Source: an uncultured Clostridia bacterium
GTDB lineage: Bacteria; Bacillota; Clostridia; Christensenellales; UBA1242
NCBI GenBank assembly: GCA_937895935.1
Contig: CALBKX010000053.1
Coordinates: 1 to 60,371, forward strand
Direction: 5' to 3'
DNA: 60,371 nucleotides
Shown piece by piece: positions 1 to 11,234 of the stretch; position 1 is the stretch's first letter, and each line of letters begins with the position of its first letter. The notes under the pieces are model-generated. The model was not told the origin of the DNA. It ran no database searches and was given only the letters and a program-made list of their open reading frames with translations. A program made the translations under genes and the position numbers.

Positions 1-3000
1 CATTATCAGAATTATCAATTGTTATTGTAGGTGTTTTAGTTGTTGTTTCGTTTATTGTTGTATCTACCACTTTATAATTTGTTGCCTCTTTTGAGCCTAA
101 TGTTATATCAGTCTTACTTAAATTTTCAAACGTAAGTGTTTCACTTCCTTCACTTGTTGGTACAAGTGGAACATAATCTTTAATGTCGATTGTGTATAAT
201 TTCTTGGTTGTTCCACTCGATTCACCTGTTTCACTCACCGCTACTGCATTAAGAGTTTCTACTTTTCCAAATGTTATGTAAGCTGATTTGTTTTTAACTT
301 TCAACAAATACATTTCTCCAATTATCAATTCATTATTCGTGTTGTCAATTGTGATTGTGTGTTTGCCGTTTTCGTAGTTATAGTTGGTTATTTTAGCTGA
401 GCCTAAAGAGATGTCCGAAAGTGTAATGTTTGAAGTTGAGCTAGTTTCATCTGCTGTTAAAGCAATTGAATCATTACTAGTTTCATTTTTTTGTTCACTC
501 GTTAATAAATTTGATAATACGCTTTTTGACTCGGCAAGCAACGTTGCTTTATTTGAAGAGTTTAAATCAAATAAAGCAAGTTTGTTGTCGGTTTTAGCTA
601 AACTATTTGAAGCAGTTTGAGGACTTGTTTCAGTTGGAACAAAGTTTGTAATATCCATTGTGTAAGTGTTTTTGTCGCTAGAAACAGTCAAGTTTTTTCC
701 TGAAACGCCTGTAACATTTACAAATGAAACGTAAATTGTTCCAATTGTTATTTTTTTGTAAGTAGCTTTTTTCGTTGTTGAATCATAACTTGCACCATAT
801 GTGCAGTTTACTTTGATTGAAATGTAATATTGGTCTGGAATGAAAGCTGAAGTTAATGTAATTGCTCCAGTTTCTTCTTCAATTGTAACCATAGCGTTTG
901 AACCTGGGTTACTTCCACTTGAAGAGTAAACATTTCCTTTTTCAAAAGTAATTTTACCCGAATAGTATTCTGAAACGTTATCAGCTGTAACAATTTTGAC
1001 AACTGGTATTACGTTTCCTGCAAAAGTTTTGTCTTCTGCACTTGCCAAAATGCTTGAAATTCCAACACCAGCAACCAATTTGAAGCCTTGTGACCAGTCT
1101 TTTAATTCAATTGATTTTTCGCTAGAAATTTTTCCATCAGCTCCTACCAAGCCTGTCACATAACAATAATGCATTGTGCCTGTGTAGGCATCGGATGTAT
1201 CCACACCTGTAAATTTTGTTGTTACATTTAATTTTTGGTTGTTTGCGGTTTCAAAGGCATATTTTTTTGTTTCATTTTGGGAAGTTGCTACATTATTATC
1301 AACCGTATCTTTTCCATCATATTCAGCATACCATACTTTTAAGTTTTCAGTGATTTCTTGGTACATTATGTTATATTTATCATCTGATCCAAAAGTACCT
1401 TCAGCATCTAAAAGCGGTTTAAAGTCAGTTGATCGAGTGTAAAAGCTATCCTTTTTATAAGCAAGGAGTTTAATGTTTTTTGACTTTTTAACATCATCGC
1501 CACTTAAACCATTTACATATGTAGTTCCATTGATTTTACCTGTGAAAAGTTCGATTGTTTTGTCTATAAAATCTATTTCCTTATTCTCACCACCAACTTT
1601 ATATGAATATTTATCTAAATAGTCATCGTATTTCTTATCAGAAATTTTAAATAATACAGGACTACTTTCCCCAGACACATTTAATGCGACATATATTTCA
1701 TTGACATTTTTACTGTTTGTAATTTGCAAGTGATATATGTTTCCAGTTTTAGCTGCAACTGGACAATTCCCTTCTGTTGTATTCACATCGCTAGCTTTTG
1801 TTGTTGCAATTTTGCCTGTTGAAACAGCTGAGGAACTGTTTAGGTTATACATTTGGAATTCAAAGTAATAATCTTGATTTGTTACGCCTGCACCAAATAA
1901 AGAATCATTTGCACCTAAAGTTACCAAAGGTTTAATTGTATAAGAAATAGTAGTGCTATTACTAGTAGTTTTCACAACTTCATATTGAGCAATTTGAGAT
2001 TGTGTAATGCCGTCAGATTTTTTAACTGCATTAATTTGCAATGCAATTCCAAGATGAGTCAAGGTGTAGTCTTTTTCATCTTCGCCTAGTGGTTTACTCA
2101 TAAATAAGCCATATTCACTTAAAGCTTCCCAAGCGGCATTTTTTTCATCATCAGTTTTGCTTGTATTGTTGATAATTTCCAATTGTGCTTCAGCAAATGC
2201 TTGCAATGAATCATAATTTTCATTCACAGCAATTTTATTCAAATCAACTACTGCTGATACTTTTTCATATTGAGTAAGGGTTGGTCTGCCAAGATATGCT
2301 TGTTGCTTATAATCATAAACATCAACAAAATGAGCAAGGTCAATTGATGTGTTATCTCTCACAAACACGTTTTGAGGTTGCATTTCCAAACTATATCTTT
2401 TGTAAATTGTTAAATCAACTTCAAAAGCGTATTCTTCTGTTGCATCGTCTACTTTCGCCTTGATTTTTATACGAAGTCGGTATGTTTTGTTGTTTGCCCC
2501 ACTCCATTCTGTTTCATTCAAGAAGCCAAGGATGATTGTTGCATCACTATATGAAACCGTGACTTTGTCAGTAATTGTGCTATTATTATAAGCATAATAT
2601 GTTCCGTCAATTTTGAATTCTAGTGATGTTATAGCAAATCCAGTTGTTGTGTCAATTGCACCATTACTATTTGTCAATGAAATTGCAATGCCTTCAGATG
2701 AGTTGTTTGGTATGTTTTTGTTGTATATGTCAATGCTTTCGTCTTCATATATTTGTTTATTATCAACAACGATTGAAACAATATCTACTTCCGCTATTAG
2801 TTCAATGTAATAATTAAAACTTAAGCCATATGGGTCAGTAAAAGTCAATGTTAAATTTTTATTACCAAAGGATGCTTTGTTTAATTTAATAATTATCGCG
2901 TTGGTGTTGGTATCTTTGCTAACAACTATGAAAGAACTATCACCATTTACTGCTGGAGCGTTCCAGTTTTGCACTTGGTTTGTTGGTTGGCTTGAATACT

Positions 3001-6000
3001 TGCCATATGCATAAATGTATTTTGTTTGGTTAAGGCTTGTTAGCGTAAATGAAGTATCCTCACCAGAGTAAGTAAGTTTAAGTGGGTTGGTTTCACTGTT
3101 TGGAGTGGAAGTTCCGTCATTGTTGTAAAGTTCATAAATTATATCTGATACAATTTTAACTTTTAATTCCACCTTTAATTTATCATACATAACTGTTATT
3201 GTCACTTCTGTATGCTTGTTATTTCCAACATTTGTTTCATTGTAAGCACCGCCAAGTGGCTTTAACATATAGTCATAAATTATGTCGTCTTTTTTAACTG
3301 GGTCAATTCTCATCGGTGGCAAATTTGAAGTGTAAGAGCCTAAAGTTAAAGAGAATGTTTTATCACCAACATTATTTAACCAGAATTTGTTTCCTAAATT
3401 ATCTGAAACATTAAACAATTCCACAAATGAGCGACCGCTTTCTTTTTCATTTGCATTAAGTGTTGGCATTTTGCTTTCAACAAATTCGCCATTTTGATCA
3501 ACAAATTCACCAAAATTTAGGTCATATTTATATGTTAAATTTGCTGTCCATTTTGTTGAACTTGCGATGTTTGAAGAATTTGAACTAATTTCTTGTTCTA
3601 TTATTGTTCCCGCTAAAGAAGTTATTTCATTTTCTGATAAGTTAACATCTTTTAATATGTTTCCATAATATTCTTTGGCAATTTCTACACCATTATATGT
3701 TAAAGTGCAACGAGTTGAATCAGTAAAATCACATTTTGTATAAATAGGTGAATTGCTTGTTCCAGTTTGAACATACACTTCATATATACCATTTTTAAAA
3801 TTAGCGTATTCGTCTAAGCCAAGTGTCGTTCTAATTTTTTCGCCAGTTCTGTAGTAAACATTTTCAACAAGCTTGGTTTTATATGCATCGCTTTCTTTTC
3901 CATACATAAGAGTAACTTGGTCAGGGGCATTTTCAATGGTTGGGAGTGTTACCACAATGTCAAACACGCCAAACACATCGTTGTCACCAACGCCAGCATA
4001 AATTGTGGTTGTGTTTTGGATAAAAGCAATTGGAGAATTAGTTGTTACTTCAACAACATAGGTTGCGTAAGTAACATCATTTACTCTTATATCGAAGGAG
4101 TATGTGCCTGTGTTTTGGAATGTGTAAGGATTATTGATTTTTTCCTTATTATAATAAATATTATAAGTTGTAACGTTTGAGCTAGTAATACCCGAGCCTG
4201 TTGCTTGAGAATCTGCTGTTTTTTCAACTACAATTCTTTTTTTGTTTTCAAAAGTTGTACTATCAAAATTAATAGAACCTCCAACTTGGACAAATTCCTT
4301 GCTAGTAAATTCACCGTTTACGGTTGGATAATTGAGTGTCACTGTGTACTCTGGGGAAACGCTAATGTTGATTGATTTTGAAGCAATTATGTTTGTTTCG
4401 TCCAAAGTTGTAACAGATGATTGAGTACTTGTGTTTTGATCATTTTTTGCAATTGCAAAAGTTATTTGATAACTAGATGTTGACGTGATTGTGCCAATTG
4501 AAAGTTTATTATTTTCTTCTTTCCATTGTTGCCATTCATTTGTGCCAAGTTTTACAAAGTATGATAAATCTGTAAAGTTAGTTGTAGCAAAATTGCCAGT
4601 TGTGGTTAAATCTGCATCTTTTTTGTCTATGAATAAATTTTTAAAGAAATCACTATAATCTTGACCATTAGAATCTTTAACATTTGCTAAATTAATTTCC
4701 CCGCCACTTTCAGTAACATTTAAGCCTATAACATCCTCAGTTAACGCTACAATTCTTTGTTTAATTTCAAAATTTTTAAAAGTGATTGTGAATGAAAGGT
4801 TTTCGTCTTCCCCTTTAGTCAATGTTATTGTTAATTTTAAATCAAAAATTGCATTATTTTGACCTTGTGTTAAGTGACTGAAAATTATTTGGTTACTTTC
4901 ATCATTTACAGTATAGTTATCTACCGCAAAATCTTCTGGTTTTGAAACAGATACTTTATAGCCTTTAAGGGTATCAATTAGACTTGTATCATAACTATAA
5001 ACAATTGCATTATCCGAATTTGATGACTCCCCAACACCATAGGTTGTTCCTGAATAAAAGTTTGTTATTGAATCATTTACTTCAAATGTGTATGCTGGTT
5101 CAACGGTAACAGTTACAGTGGCACAAATGCCATATTGTGTGTAAATTTCAATGGTGAAAGTTGCACCTGTTGGGAAAACTCCCAAGGTTATTTTTTTGGA
5201 GTCTACCTCAATTGTACCTTTTTTAATTTCAGTTGAGTCATATATGTCAATTGTTTGTACATTATTATTTGTAGTAGTCGCTTTCGCCACATTGCCGTTT
5301 GTATCTAAAACTCTGAAGTATAATTTATTGTTGTATAATGTGTTAGATAAATAATAGAAATATTTAAATGAATCATTGTTTGTATTATCTCCGCCAATAA
5401 TTATGACGTCATTTGATTTAACTGTGCAAGAATCAACTGTTCCAACTGATGAAACTATAGAGTTTGATTGTTTCATTAATGTCAAATTTTCAATTTCTCC
5501 AGCGGAAATATAGTAATAATTTGTTGCACCAGTGTTGGTTAAAACTTTTAATTTTACTCTTACAATGTCGGCTACATTTTTATTTATTTTAACATAAATG
5601 TCAGTTATTTTATCATTGGTTGTGGCACTACTTTTTGAAGAAATCGTTACATAATTCGAAAAGTTGTTTTTGTCAATTTCCGCCCAAGTTCCGCTTATGT
5701 TTACAACAACTTTTATTGGTTCAATTGTGTAGTTTTTTGTTTCGAAGTCAGCATTTAGATTGGCGCCATTATAAACAAACAAACGTTGCAATTTTGTGCC
5801 CAATAGGTTTAATGTTGCAGTGCCAGAAAGTGAGTCAAATGCTAAATACTCCATATTCGGATTTTCAAAAGGTGTGTAACTTCTATTTAACCAGTTTTGG
5901 TCGTAGGCGTCACTGCCATAATTGTCAATGTCTGATTTTGGAAGTTCACCATTATTGCTGTTTGGATATGCTACTTTAACCGTTTGTGTTGCTTCTAATT

Positions 6001-9000
6001 TTACTACAATTGGAATTGAACTGTATGAATTTTTTGCTGAGGAAGTAAGTTGAACATAAACAATTAAATAAGTTTCCGCTCCTACTGGATAAGTTGTAAG
6101 TGTTAAATTGCTGTTTTCTGTGGCAGATGTATCCTTTTTACCCGCTTCAATTGTTGCATAACCTTTTGCTGAAGAGCCGTCTTTTAAAGTAACAGTGTAA
6201 CCATCAGCAAAATTTGCTTGGTTTGTGATTGAGTCCTCACTTGATGTTGTTGCAACATAAGGCATTGTTGTGTTGGTTGTTGCATTATAATCTACCAAGG
6301 TTAGGGTGCTGTTTTGTGTTTCTTCATTTATGGTAGGTGTAAAGTATGCAATTCCCGCTTCTTTGTAATATTCTACTAAATTTGAAGTGTTTACAAAAAG
6401 TTTGTAAATATCCAAATTTTTGTAAGATAAAGTTGTTTGGGCATTTGGGTCAGCATTTTGACTGCTTTTATCAATAAAATTTACAAAAGGAAATTTAAGT
6501 TTACTTATAACAATTAAATATTGATTGGTTATATGTTTTTCATTTACTGTTTGAGTTACTGAAACGTAACAATTTGTGTTTGTGAATAAGTCATTGGTTG
6601 TTTGAATTATTTTTGTTATGTTTTCAACAGTATTTGTATAAGTACTTTTAAAGAGTGAAGTATCCTCTCCTTTTTTGTTTGTAATCTTTACTGTAATTTC
6701 ATTAGCGGTTGCTGTACTTGTGCCAGAGCCAGTGCCTGCCCCCGAAGAAGAATCAGTAAACAATGCTTTAAAGAAATCCTCTATTGAAATGCCATTATTA
6801 TTGCTATCTTTAAGTTCTTCCCCATTTGTTACTACAATTGCTTTTTCGCCGTTGTAAATTGTGAATCTGTTATCGCTATTTGCCAAGTCTTGAGGCAAAA
6901 CTTTAATTGTTATGTAAGCATTTGTTCCACCAAGAATAACTTTGGTTTGACTATCTTTTTCACCAATCAAAATTTTAAACTTGATTGTAAGTTCGTTTGT
7001 GAAAGAATTGAAAGTGAATTTTATTGTTGTATTAGTATTATCATGTGAAATTTCATTTGTTGCAATTGTTCCATTATCAGCTGCATAAACTGTTGGACTT
7101 CCTAAATCAATTGATAAGTCGCCTAAAATAGGATAGCTTTCTAACTTACCCTCATTTCTTGTTAAAATGTCACCTAAACTCACGTTTAGAGTGTTGCCTT
7201 CAAGATTTTTTGTTATGGTTTCTGATTTTACTGTTATGTTGTTTAAAACCTTAAATTGCAAAATGTTGTTTAAATCACCAATGCCAGGGTTTGCGTCTTT
7301 TTCTAATGCTACATTTGTTAATGTTATGCTATGAGATGTGTCCGCCGTCCAGTCATCAAAAGAAAAGGTAAATGAATATTCGTCATTTGTTTTAGCAGTA
7401 CCTACACTACATGTTCCATTTTTGTCTTTTCTATAATAGATGTCGCCATTGTCACTAGTAGGTTTAATAATTTTAAATGAAACTGTGTATGTTAATCCCG
7501 CATAAATATTGTATTTTCCATTTGACATTGTAAGGGGTTCTGTAATGCTTGAGTCACTACGCGTTACAGTCAAGTCGTCAACACTAACAACAGGATTTAA
7601 TATTAAAGTAACTGGTTGAGTTATGCCTAAATCATAATTTACATAAAGAAGGTCAAGGCTAACTGACTCCGCAAGGTTTTTGTTTAAAGTAAGGAAGGTC
7701 AAACCACTGTTGATGTCGATTGTGTTGCCTTTAGTGAAAATTGCATTAATTTTTGTAACGGTGTCCTCGTTTGCCGGTTTTATAGTAAGTGAAATAGAAG
7801 CATCACTATTAGGGGCTGTCAATGTATAGTCCATTTTTAAAAGTTCATCGAATTTGATTGTGTCTGCGTCATTCTTTGTTTTTGTTAAAGAAATAATTTG
7901 TTTTGTAAAAGTCCATTTAGAACCGCTATTATTATATTCAAAAACATTTTTTTCATTAACTATTACTTTCGTTACATAACCAGAATCTTCAACCGCAAAA
8001 CTAATGCTATCTTTTACTTCGTATTGGTCTGATGTTCCAAGGCATAGGTCAATGGTAACATTTCCTGCTCCAATAAAGTTTACAAATTTATCTCCTTGTA
8101 TTGTTGCAACACTTAAATTATTGCTTTTTAGGAACCATTGTGCGGTTGCGTCTTCATTTCCTAAGAAATTTTTAATACTAACCAACAAACAACCATTTGC
8201 ATCTGAAATTGTTAATTCAATTTTTGTGTTATTTAAATAATATGCCTTTTTGTAGCCAGTGACTATATTACTACTTTTTATTTCTGTTGTTTTAACTGTT
8301 ATATAATCGGCATCTTGCAAAACTTCGACATTGCCGTTACTGTCCGTAAAAGCAAAAGTTGCTGTGCTTGCGGTGTTTTTTAATATGGTTGCAACATAAT
8401 AAGATTCATTATCATTTTTAATTGTAATTGGGAAAAGATAATCATTTCCGTCAATTGTGTAAACAAAATAGAATCTAACGTTTGTATCAGTTGTTACATT
8501 TGTTGTTGATATATTAAACAACAAACCATCGGTGCTTTCAGTGTAAGTAAAAGTAACATAAGAAGTAACATTGTTTTTGTCTGTTCTTGCTGAAATTTTT
8601 AATGAGCCGTTAATAGTAGCGGTTTTAATTTTGTCATAGTCTGTCACATCGCTGCTATTAATTTGCAATGACAAAACATTTTCTGCATTTTGGGCTAGTT
8701 TTAATTGCTCATCTACTACGCCTGCTTTTGTTGTATCCTTTATTTGTAATTTGCCTGTAACTTTAGAAAATGAACTAGTAAAAACGATTAAAAGAGAGGA
8801 TAAATTTTCAATTGCACCATTTTTTGATGCTGAATATTTTATAAAAGTATACAAGCCGTTTTCTTTTTCTACTTTTCCAAGAGCGTCAGTTTTTAAAGTT
8901 GCAAACATTACTTTTACTGCAAAATCTGGAATATTTTCACCTTTAAGTTTTAAAATGTTGCCATCAAGTTCGTATAGTTTTTTAGTTATTCCGTTTAAAG

Positions 9001-10939
9001 AATAATTATTGCCTTCATCATTCGTATAGAAATAAGTGGAAATTGAACTATTCTTTGTGTCATCTGTGTACAAGAAAAATTTATATGTTTGGAATTTATT
9101 GTCAGTTGGAATGTTGATTAATTTTGTTAAGTCAATCTCTTTGTTGTAAGTGTAATTTTTTAAAGATTCTGACTCATTCTCTTTAATTGTTCCATTCATA
9201 TCAATTATGCCTTCCAAATTAACAATTCCTAATTGCAAAGCATTTAAATTGTTCCAAGAAACAACTTCTTCATTTGCAGTTGCGTCTTTTAATGTGAAAG
9301 TTAATGAGATGTCAGTTTGTACAATGTTTTCGTCTGTTATTTTTCCACTTGTGGTTTTGAAATAAACTAAAACCGCACGCAAGTTGTTTGTGACAAATGA
9401 GTTTGAATAAATTTGCCAATATGCGTTGTTATAATTATCAGAAGAACCTACCGGGAAATAATACGTTTTACCAGCATATTCGACAGTTTTATAATTATCT
9501 TTATCTACAAATTCAATTTCAGTAGCATCTTCCCAATTGTTTACGTTTGTGTTTTTTTCGAACCTTAATCCTAATTTAAAAATTCTGTTTTGCAAGTTAA
9601 CACTACTTGCATTGTTTTTTAAGTCAATTTTTAAGTAAGAAGTAGTGTCAGAGTTTGTTCCGTCTTTCAAAGCATAAATGGTGTGAACTGAGTTTGTATA
9701 AAAACTATTGATTGTGCCTTTTGCGTCAATTTGATTTACATCTACATTTTCAACAGAGAAAGTTAAGTTTCCTTTATCCACTTTTTTATCTGCTAATAAA
9801 TTTCCTTGTTGGTTATGAAGATTTTCAAGTACAACCAAAAGGTCGGTTGATGTTGACGCTTGTTTTGTTTCGTTTTCAATTTGTGAATTGAAGAATGTAT
9901 AAGAATACAAACTTGCATCAACTTTGCCACTTACCCAATTGTCATCCGTTTTTACTTGAAGTTTATAAATGTTTGTTCCCGGAACTCTATCAAGTTTGTT
10001 TAAGTATGATGTTTCTTCTTCAAACGTATAGTATTTTAAATTGTTTGTAAATTCAGTGTTTAATGTGTTTAAAAAACTTGTAAATTGAGTTAAGTCTGCA
10101 TTTGTGCTTGAAAGATTTATAATTTGCAAATATGCATTAATAATTTCTTGAAAATTTAAATTATTTTTTTCAAATAAATTATTTAATAAATTAATTTGTG
10201 AAGAATAATCTAAATTTAATTCTGACATTTTTGCTATTATTTGGTCATAATATTCAACAAATAAATTGGTTGAAGAAATTTTTGAATATTTATATGCACT
10301 CCTTGCTGGGTAATATTTTAAGCCTATATAAAACGTGTCACCTAAACTTAACTTTAAATCTTCTTTTGTTGTTTTTGCAAGTTGAGAATTTTCAACTGAT
10401 TTAAATGAATCTAAAAAGGTAAGTTTGCCATCACCAATGTTTTCAGTGTTGCCATTTAACAAAACCAATTCAGTTTTATAAACAGGAACATCAACATATA
10501 CTGTTGCTTTATCATAAACCGTTGCCAAACTTTCTGAAGTTGCAACTATGTTTGAAATACCACCTTTTATCCAGTCATTCCCTTCCGTTTCTTGGTCCTT
10601 GGTTAAGAAGAGTTTTACATCAAAAGGAACATTCAATTGTGCTTTTTTTGGTATAATTATAACGCCATCGGTAATATAATCTTTCCCGTATGTATTAAAA
10701 GTTGTGCCTTTTTCAAATGAAAGAGTAATTGTTGTTGCGGTAACATCTTCAGTTTCGGTGGTTATTTTAATTTTAAAATCACCCACCACTTCGTACTCCT
10801 CATATTCAAACGTTATGCTTTCAGGATTAATTATTTTTGGATTAAAATCACCTTTTAAAAACTTAATCCCAAAAACTGCACCAACAACCACAATTATTGA
10901 TGCAAAGCATATTCCAAAAATAGCAAAAAATCTTTTCAT
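1..10939 (-). CDS. Giant extracytoplasmic beta-rich surface protein, C-terminus outside window
   Basis: The frame starting at the ATG at 10939 runs without a stop to the left edge, giving at least 3,645 residues. AGGAGC sits 7 nt upstream of the ATG. Residues 1-30 are a short basic segment followed by one hydrophobic helix (FAIFGICFASIIVVVGAVFG) without a clear AxA cleavage site, so either a signal peptide or a signal anchor. The rest is rich in Thr, Asn, Ser, Asp and Lys with alternating beta-type patterns. Residues about 925-965 match a BIG_2 (bacterial Ig-like) domain, with SNNLSVATI followed by FIGAGNVTI. Near the left edge an imperfect repeat of about 150 residues recurs (YTMDITNFVP, then YTIDIKDYVP). 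The many short plus-strand ORFs across this span are shadows. Family knowledge suggests a stalk or adhesin on the cell surface; ligand and anchoring mode cannot be seen. Product class is inference. Confidence 0.85.
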   Translation of the reverse strand, partial: MKRFFAIFGICFASIIVVVGAVFGIKFLKGDFNPKIINPESITFEYEEYEVVGDFKIKITTETEDVTATTITLSFEKGTTFNTYGKDYITDGVIIIPKKAQLNVPFDVKLFLTKDQETEGNDWIKGGISNIVATSESLATVYDKATVYVDVPVYKTELVLLNGNTENIGDGKLTFLDSFKSVENSQLAKTTKEDLKLSLGDTFYIGLKYYPARSAYKYSKISSTNLFVEYYDQIIAKMSELNLDYSSQINLLNNLFEKNNLNFQEIINAYLQIINLSSTNADLTQFTSFLNTLNTEFTNNLKYYTFEEETSYLNKLDRVPGTNIYKLQVKTDDNWVSGKVDASLYSYTFFNSQIENETKQASTSTDLLVVLENLHNQQGNLLADKKVDKGNLTFSVENVDVNQIDAKGTINSFYTNSVHTIYALKDGTNSDTTSYLKIDLKNNASSVNLQNRIFKLGLRFEKNTNVNNWEDATEIEFVDKDNYKTVEYAGKTYYFPVGSSDNYNNAYWQIYSNSFVTNNLRAVLVYFKTTSGKITDENIVQTDISLTFTLKDATANEEVVSWNNLNALQLGIVNLEGIIDMNGTIKENESESLKNYTYNKEIDLTKLINIPTDNKFQTYKFFLYTDDTKNSSISTYFYTNDEGNNYSLNGITKKLYELDGNILKLKGENIPDFAVKVMFATLKTDALGKVEKENGLYTFIKYSASKNGAIENLSSLLIVFTSSFSKVTGKLQIKDTTKAGVVDEQLKLAQNAENVLSLQINSSDVTDYDKIKTATINGSLKISARTDKNNVTSYVTFTYTESTDGLLFNISTTNVTTDTNVRFYFVYTIDGNDYLFPITIKNDNESYYVATILKNTASTATFAFTDSNGNVEVLQDADYITVKTTEIKSSNIVTGYKKAYYLNNTKIELTISDANGCLLVSIKNFLGNEDATAQWFLKSNNLSVATIQGDKFVNFIGAGNVTIDLCLGTSDQYEVKDSISFAVEDSGYVTKVIVNEKNVFEYNNSGSKWTFTKQIISLTKTKNDADTIKFDELLKMDYTLTAPNSDASISLTIKPANEDTVTKINAIFTKGNTIDINSGLTFLTLNKNLAESVSLDLLYVNYDLGITQPVTLILNPVVSVDDLTVTRSDSSITEPLTMSNGKYNIYAGLTYTVSFKIIKPTSDNGDIYYRKDKNGTCSVGTAKTNDEYSFTFSFDDWTADTSHSITLTNVALEKDANPGIGDLNNILQFKVLNNITVKSETITKNLEGNTLNVSLGDILTRNEGKLESYPILGDLSIDLGSPTVYAADNGTIATNEISHDNTNTTIKFTFNSFTNELTIKFKILIGEKDSQTKVILGGTNAYITIKVLPQDLANSDNRFTIYNGEKAIVVTNGEELKDSNNNGISIEDFFKALFTDSSSGAGTGSGTSTATANEITVKITNKKGEDTSLFKSTYTNTVENITKIIQTTNDLFTNTNCYVSVTQTVNEKHITNQYLIVISKLKFPFVNFIDKSSQNADPNAQTTLSYKNLDIYKLFVNTSNLVEYYKEAGIAYFTPTINEETQNSTLTLVDYNATTNTTMPYVATTSSEDSITNQANFADGYTVTLKDGSSAKGYATIEAGKKDTSATENSNLTLTTYPVGAETYLIVYVQLTSSAKNSYSSIPIVVKLEATQTVKVAYPNSNNGELPKSDIDNYGSDAYDQNWLNRSYTPFENPNMEYLAFDSLSGTATLNLLGTKLQRLFVYNGANLNADFETKNYTIEPIKVVVNISGTWAEIDKNNFSNYVTISSKSSATTNDKITDIYVKINKNVADIVRVKLKVLTNTGATNYYYISAGEIENLTLMKQSNSIVSSVGTVDSCTVKSNDVIIIGGDNTNNDSFKYFYYLSNTLYNNKLYFRVLDTNGNVAKATTTNNNVQTIDIYDSTEIKKGTIEVDSKKITLGVFPTGATFTIEIYTQYGICATVTVTVEPAYTFEVNDSITNFYSGTTYGVGESSNSDNAIVYSYDTSLIDTLKGYKVSVSKPEDFAVDNYTVNDESNQIIFSHLTQGQNNAIFDLKLTITLTKGEDENLSFTITFKNFEIKQRIVALTEDVIGLNVTESGGEINLANVKDSNGQDYSDFFKNLFIDKKDADLTTTGNFATTNFTDLSYFVKLGTNEWQQWKEENNKLSIGTITSTSSYQITFAIAKNDQNTSTQSSVTTLDETNIIASKSINISVSPEYTVTLNYPTVNGEFTSKEFVQVGGSINFDSTTFENKKRIVVEKTADSQATGSGITSSNVTTYNIYYNKEKINNPYTFQNTGTYSFDIRVNDVTYATYVVEVTTNSPIAFIQNTTTIYAGVGDNDVFGVFDIVVTLPTIENAPDQVTLMYGKESDAYKTKLVENVYYRTGEKIRTTLGLDEYANFKNGIYEVYVQTGTSNSPIYTKCDFTDSTRCTLTYNGVEIAKEYYGNILKDVNLSENEITSLAGTIIEQEISSNSSNIASSTKWTANLTYKYDLNFGEFVDQNGEFVESKMPTLNANEKESGRSFVELFNVSDNLGNKFWLNNVGDKTFSLTLGSYTSNLPPMRIDPVKKDDIIYDYMLKPLGGAYNETNVGNNKHTEVTITVMYDKLKVELKVKIVSDIIYELYNNDGTSTPNSETNPLKLTYSGEDTSFTLTSLNQTKYIYAYGKYSSQPTNQVQNWNAPAVNGDSSFIVVSKDTNTNAIIIKLNKASFGNKNLTLTFTDPYGLSFNYYIELIAEVDIVSIVVDNKQIYEDESIDIYNKNIPNNSSEGIAISLTNSNGAIDTTTGFAITSLEFKIDGTYYAYNNSTITDKVTVSYSDATIILGFLNETEWSGANNKTYRLRIKIKAKVDDATEEYAFEVDLTIYKRYSLEMQPQNVFVRDNTSIDLAHFVDVYDYKQQAYLGRPTLTQYEKVSAVVDLNKIAVNENYDSLQAFAEAQLEIINNTSKTDDEKNAAWEALSEYGLFMSKPLGEDEKDYTLTHLGIALQINAVKKSDGITQSQIAQYEVVKTTSNSTTISYTIKPLVTLGANDSLFGAGVTNQDYYFEFQMYNLNSSSAVSTGKIATTKASDVNTTEGNCPVAAKTGNIYHLQITNSKNVNEIYVALNVSGESSPVLFKISDKKYDDYLDKYSYKVGGENKEIDFIDKTIELFTGKINGTTYVNGLSGDDVKKSKNIKLLAYKKDSFYTRSTDFKPLLDAEGTFGSDDKYNIMYQEITENLKVWYAEYDGKDTVDNNVATSQNETKKYAFETANNQKLNVTTKFTGVDTSDAYTGTMHYCYVTGLVGADGKISSEKSIELKDWSQGFKLVAGVGISSILASAEDKTFAGNVIPVVKIVTADNVSEYYSGKITFEKGNVYSSSGSNPGSNAMVTIEEETGAITLTSAFIPDQYYISIKVNCTYGASYDSTTKKATYKKITIGTIYVSFVNVTGVSGKNLTVSSDKNTYTMDITNFVPTETSPQTASNSLAKTDNKLALFDLNSSNKATLLAESKSVLSNLLTSEQKNETSNDSIALTADETSSTSNITLSDISLGSAKITNYNYENGKHTITIDNTNNELIIGEMYLLKVKNKSAYITFGKVETLNAVAVSETGESSGTTKKLYTIDIKDYVPLVPTSEGSETLTFENLSKTDITLGSKEATNYKVVDTTINETTTKTPTITIDNSDN

Positions 10940-11079
10940 AAAAAATGCTCCTAATAATTTTAAATAATAAGTATTTATCAATTTATTGAAAATAAAATTT
11001 AATTATTTTTTAATTTTAAATTAATCTTTAAAAATTAAAATAAATTTTATTACAACAATTTTTTCAATAATTCATTTTT

Positions 11080-11110
11080 AGTATAACTTTATTGTTCACA
11101 AAAAGTCAAT
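11080..11110 (-). promoter_or_regulatory. Possible promoter of the giant surface-protein gene
   Basis: On the minus strand TTGACT (11110-11105) and TATACT (11085-11080) are 19 nt apart, wider than ideal. This would give a 5' leader of about 135 nt of very AT-rich sequence before the ATG at 10939. The 295-bp space to the divergent 728-aa gene holds no other gene. Confidence 0.35.
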
Positions 11111-11175
11111 TAAATATTAATTTAATTAGTGTATTTTTAAACAAAACATCGTCAAAAAATTAAATAAGGTCAATG

Positions 11176-11204
11176 TTGACAAAAAACATCTTTTATAGTA
11201 TACT
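11176..11204 (+). promoter_or_regulatory. Sigma-A-type promoter of the 728-aa protein gene
   Basis: TTGACA at 11176-11181 and TATACT at 11199-11204 are separated by exactly 17 nt. The downstream SD GGAGG (11220-11224) lies 10 nt before the ATG at 11235. Confidence 0.8.
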
Positions 11205-11234
11205 ATAAACAACTAATTTGGAGGTTTTGGTTTT

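Noticed and set aside
384..10967. Many plus-strand ORFs of 60-119 codons in the first 11 kb
   Set aside because: They are shadows antisense to one continuous minus-strand frame; they lack SD sites and have biased, non-protein-like composition.
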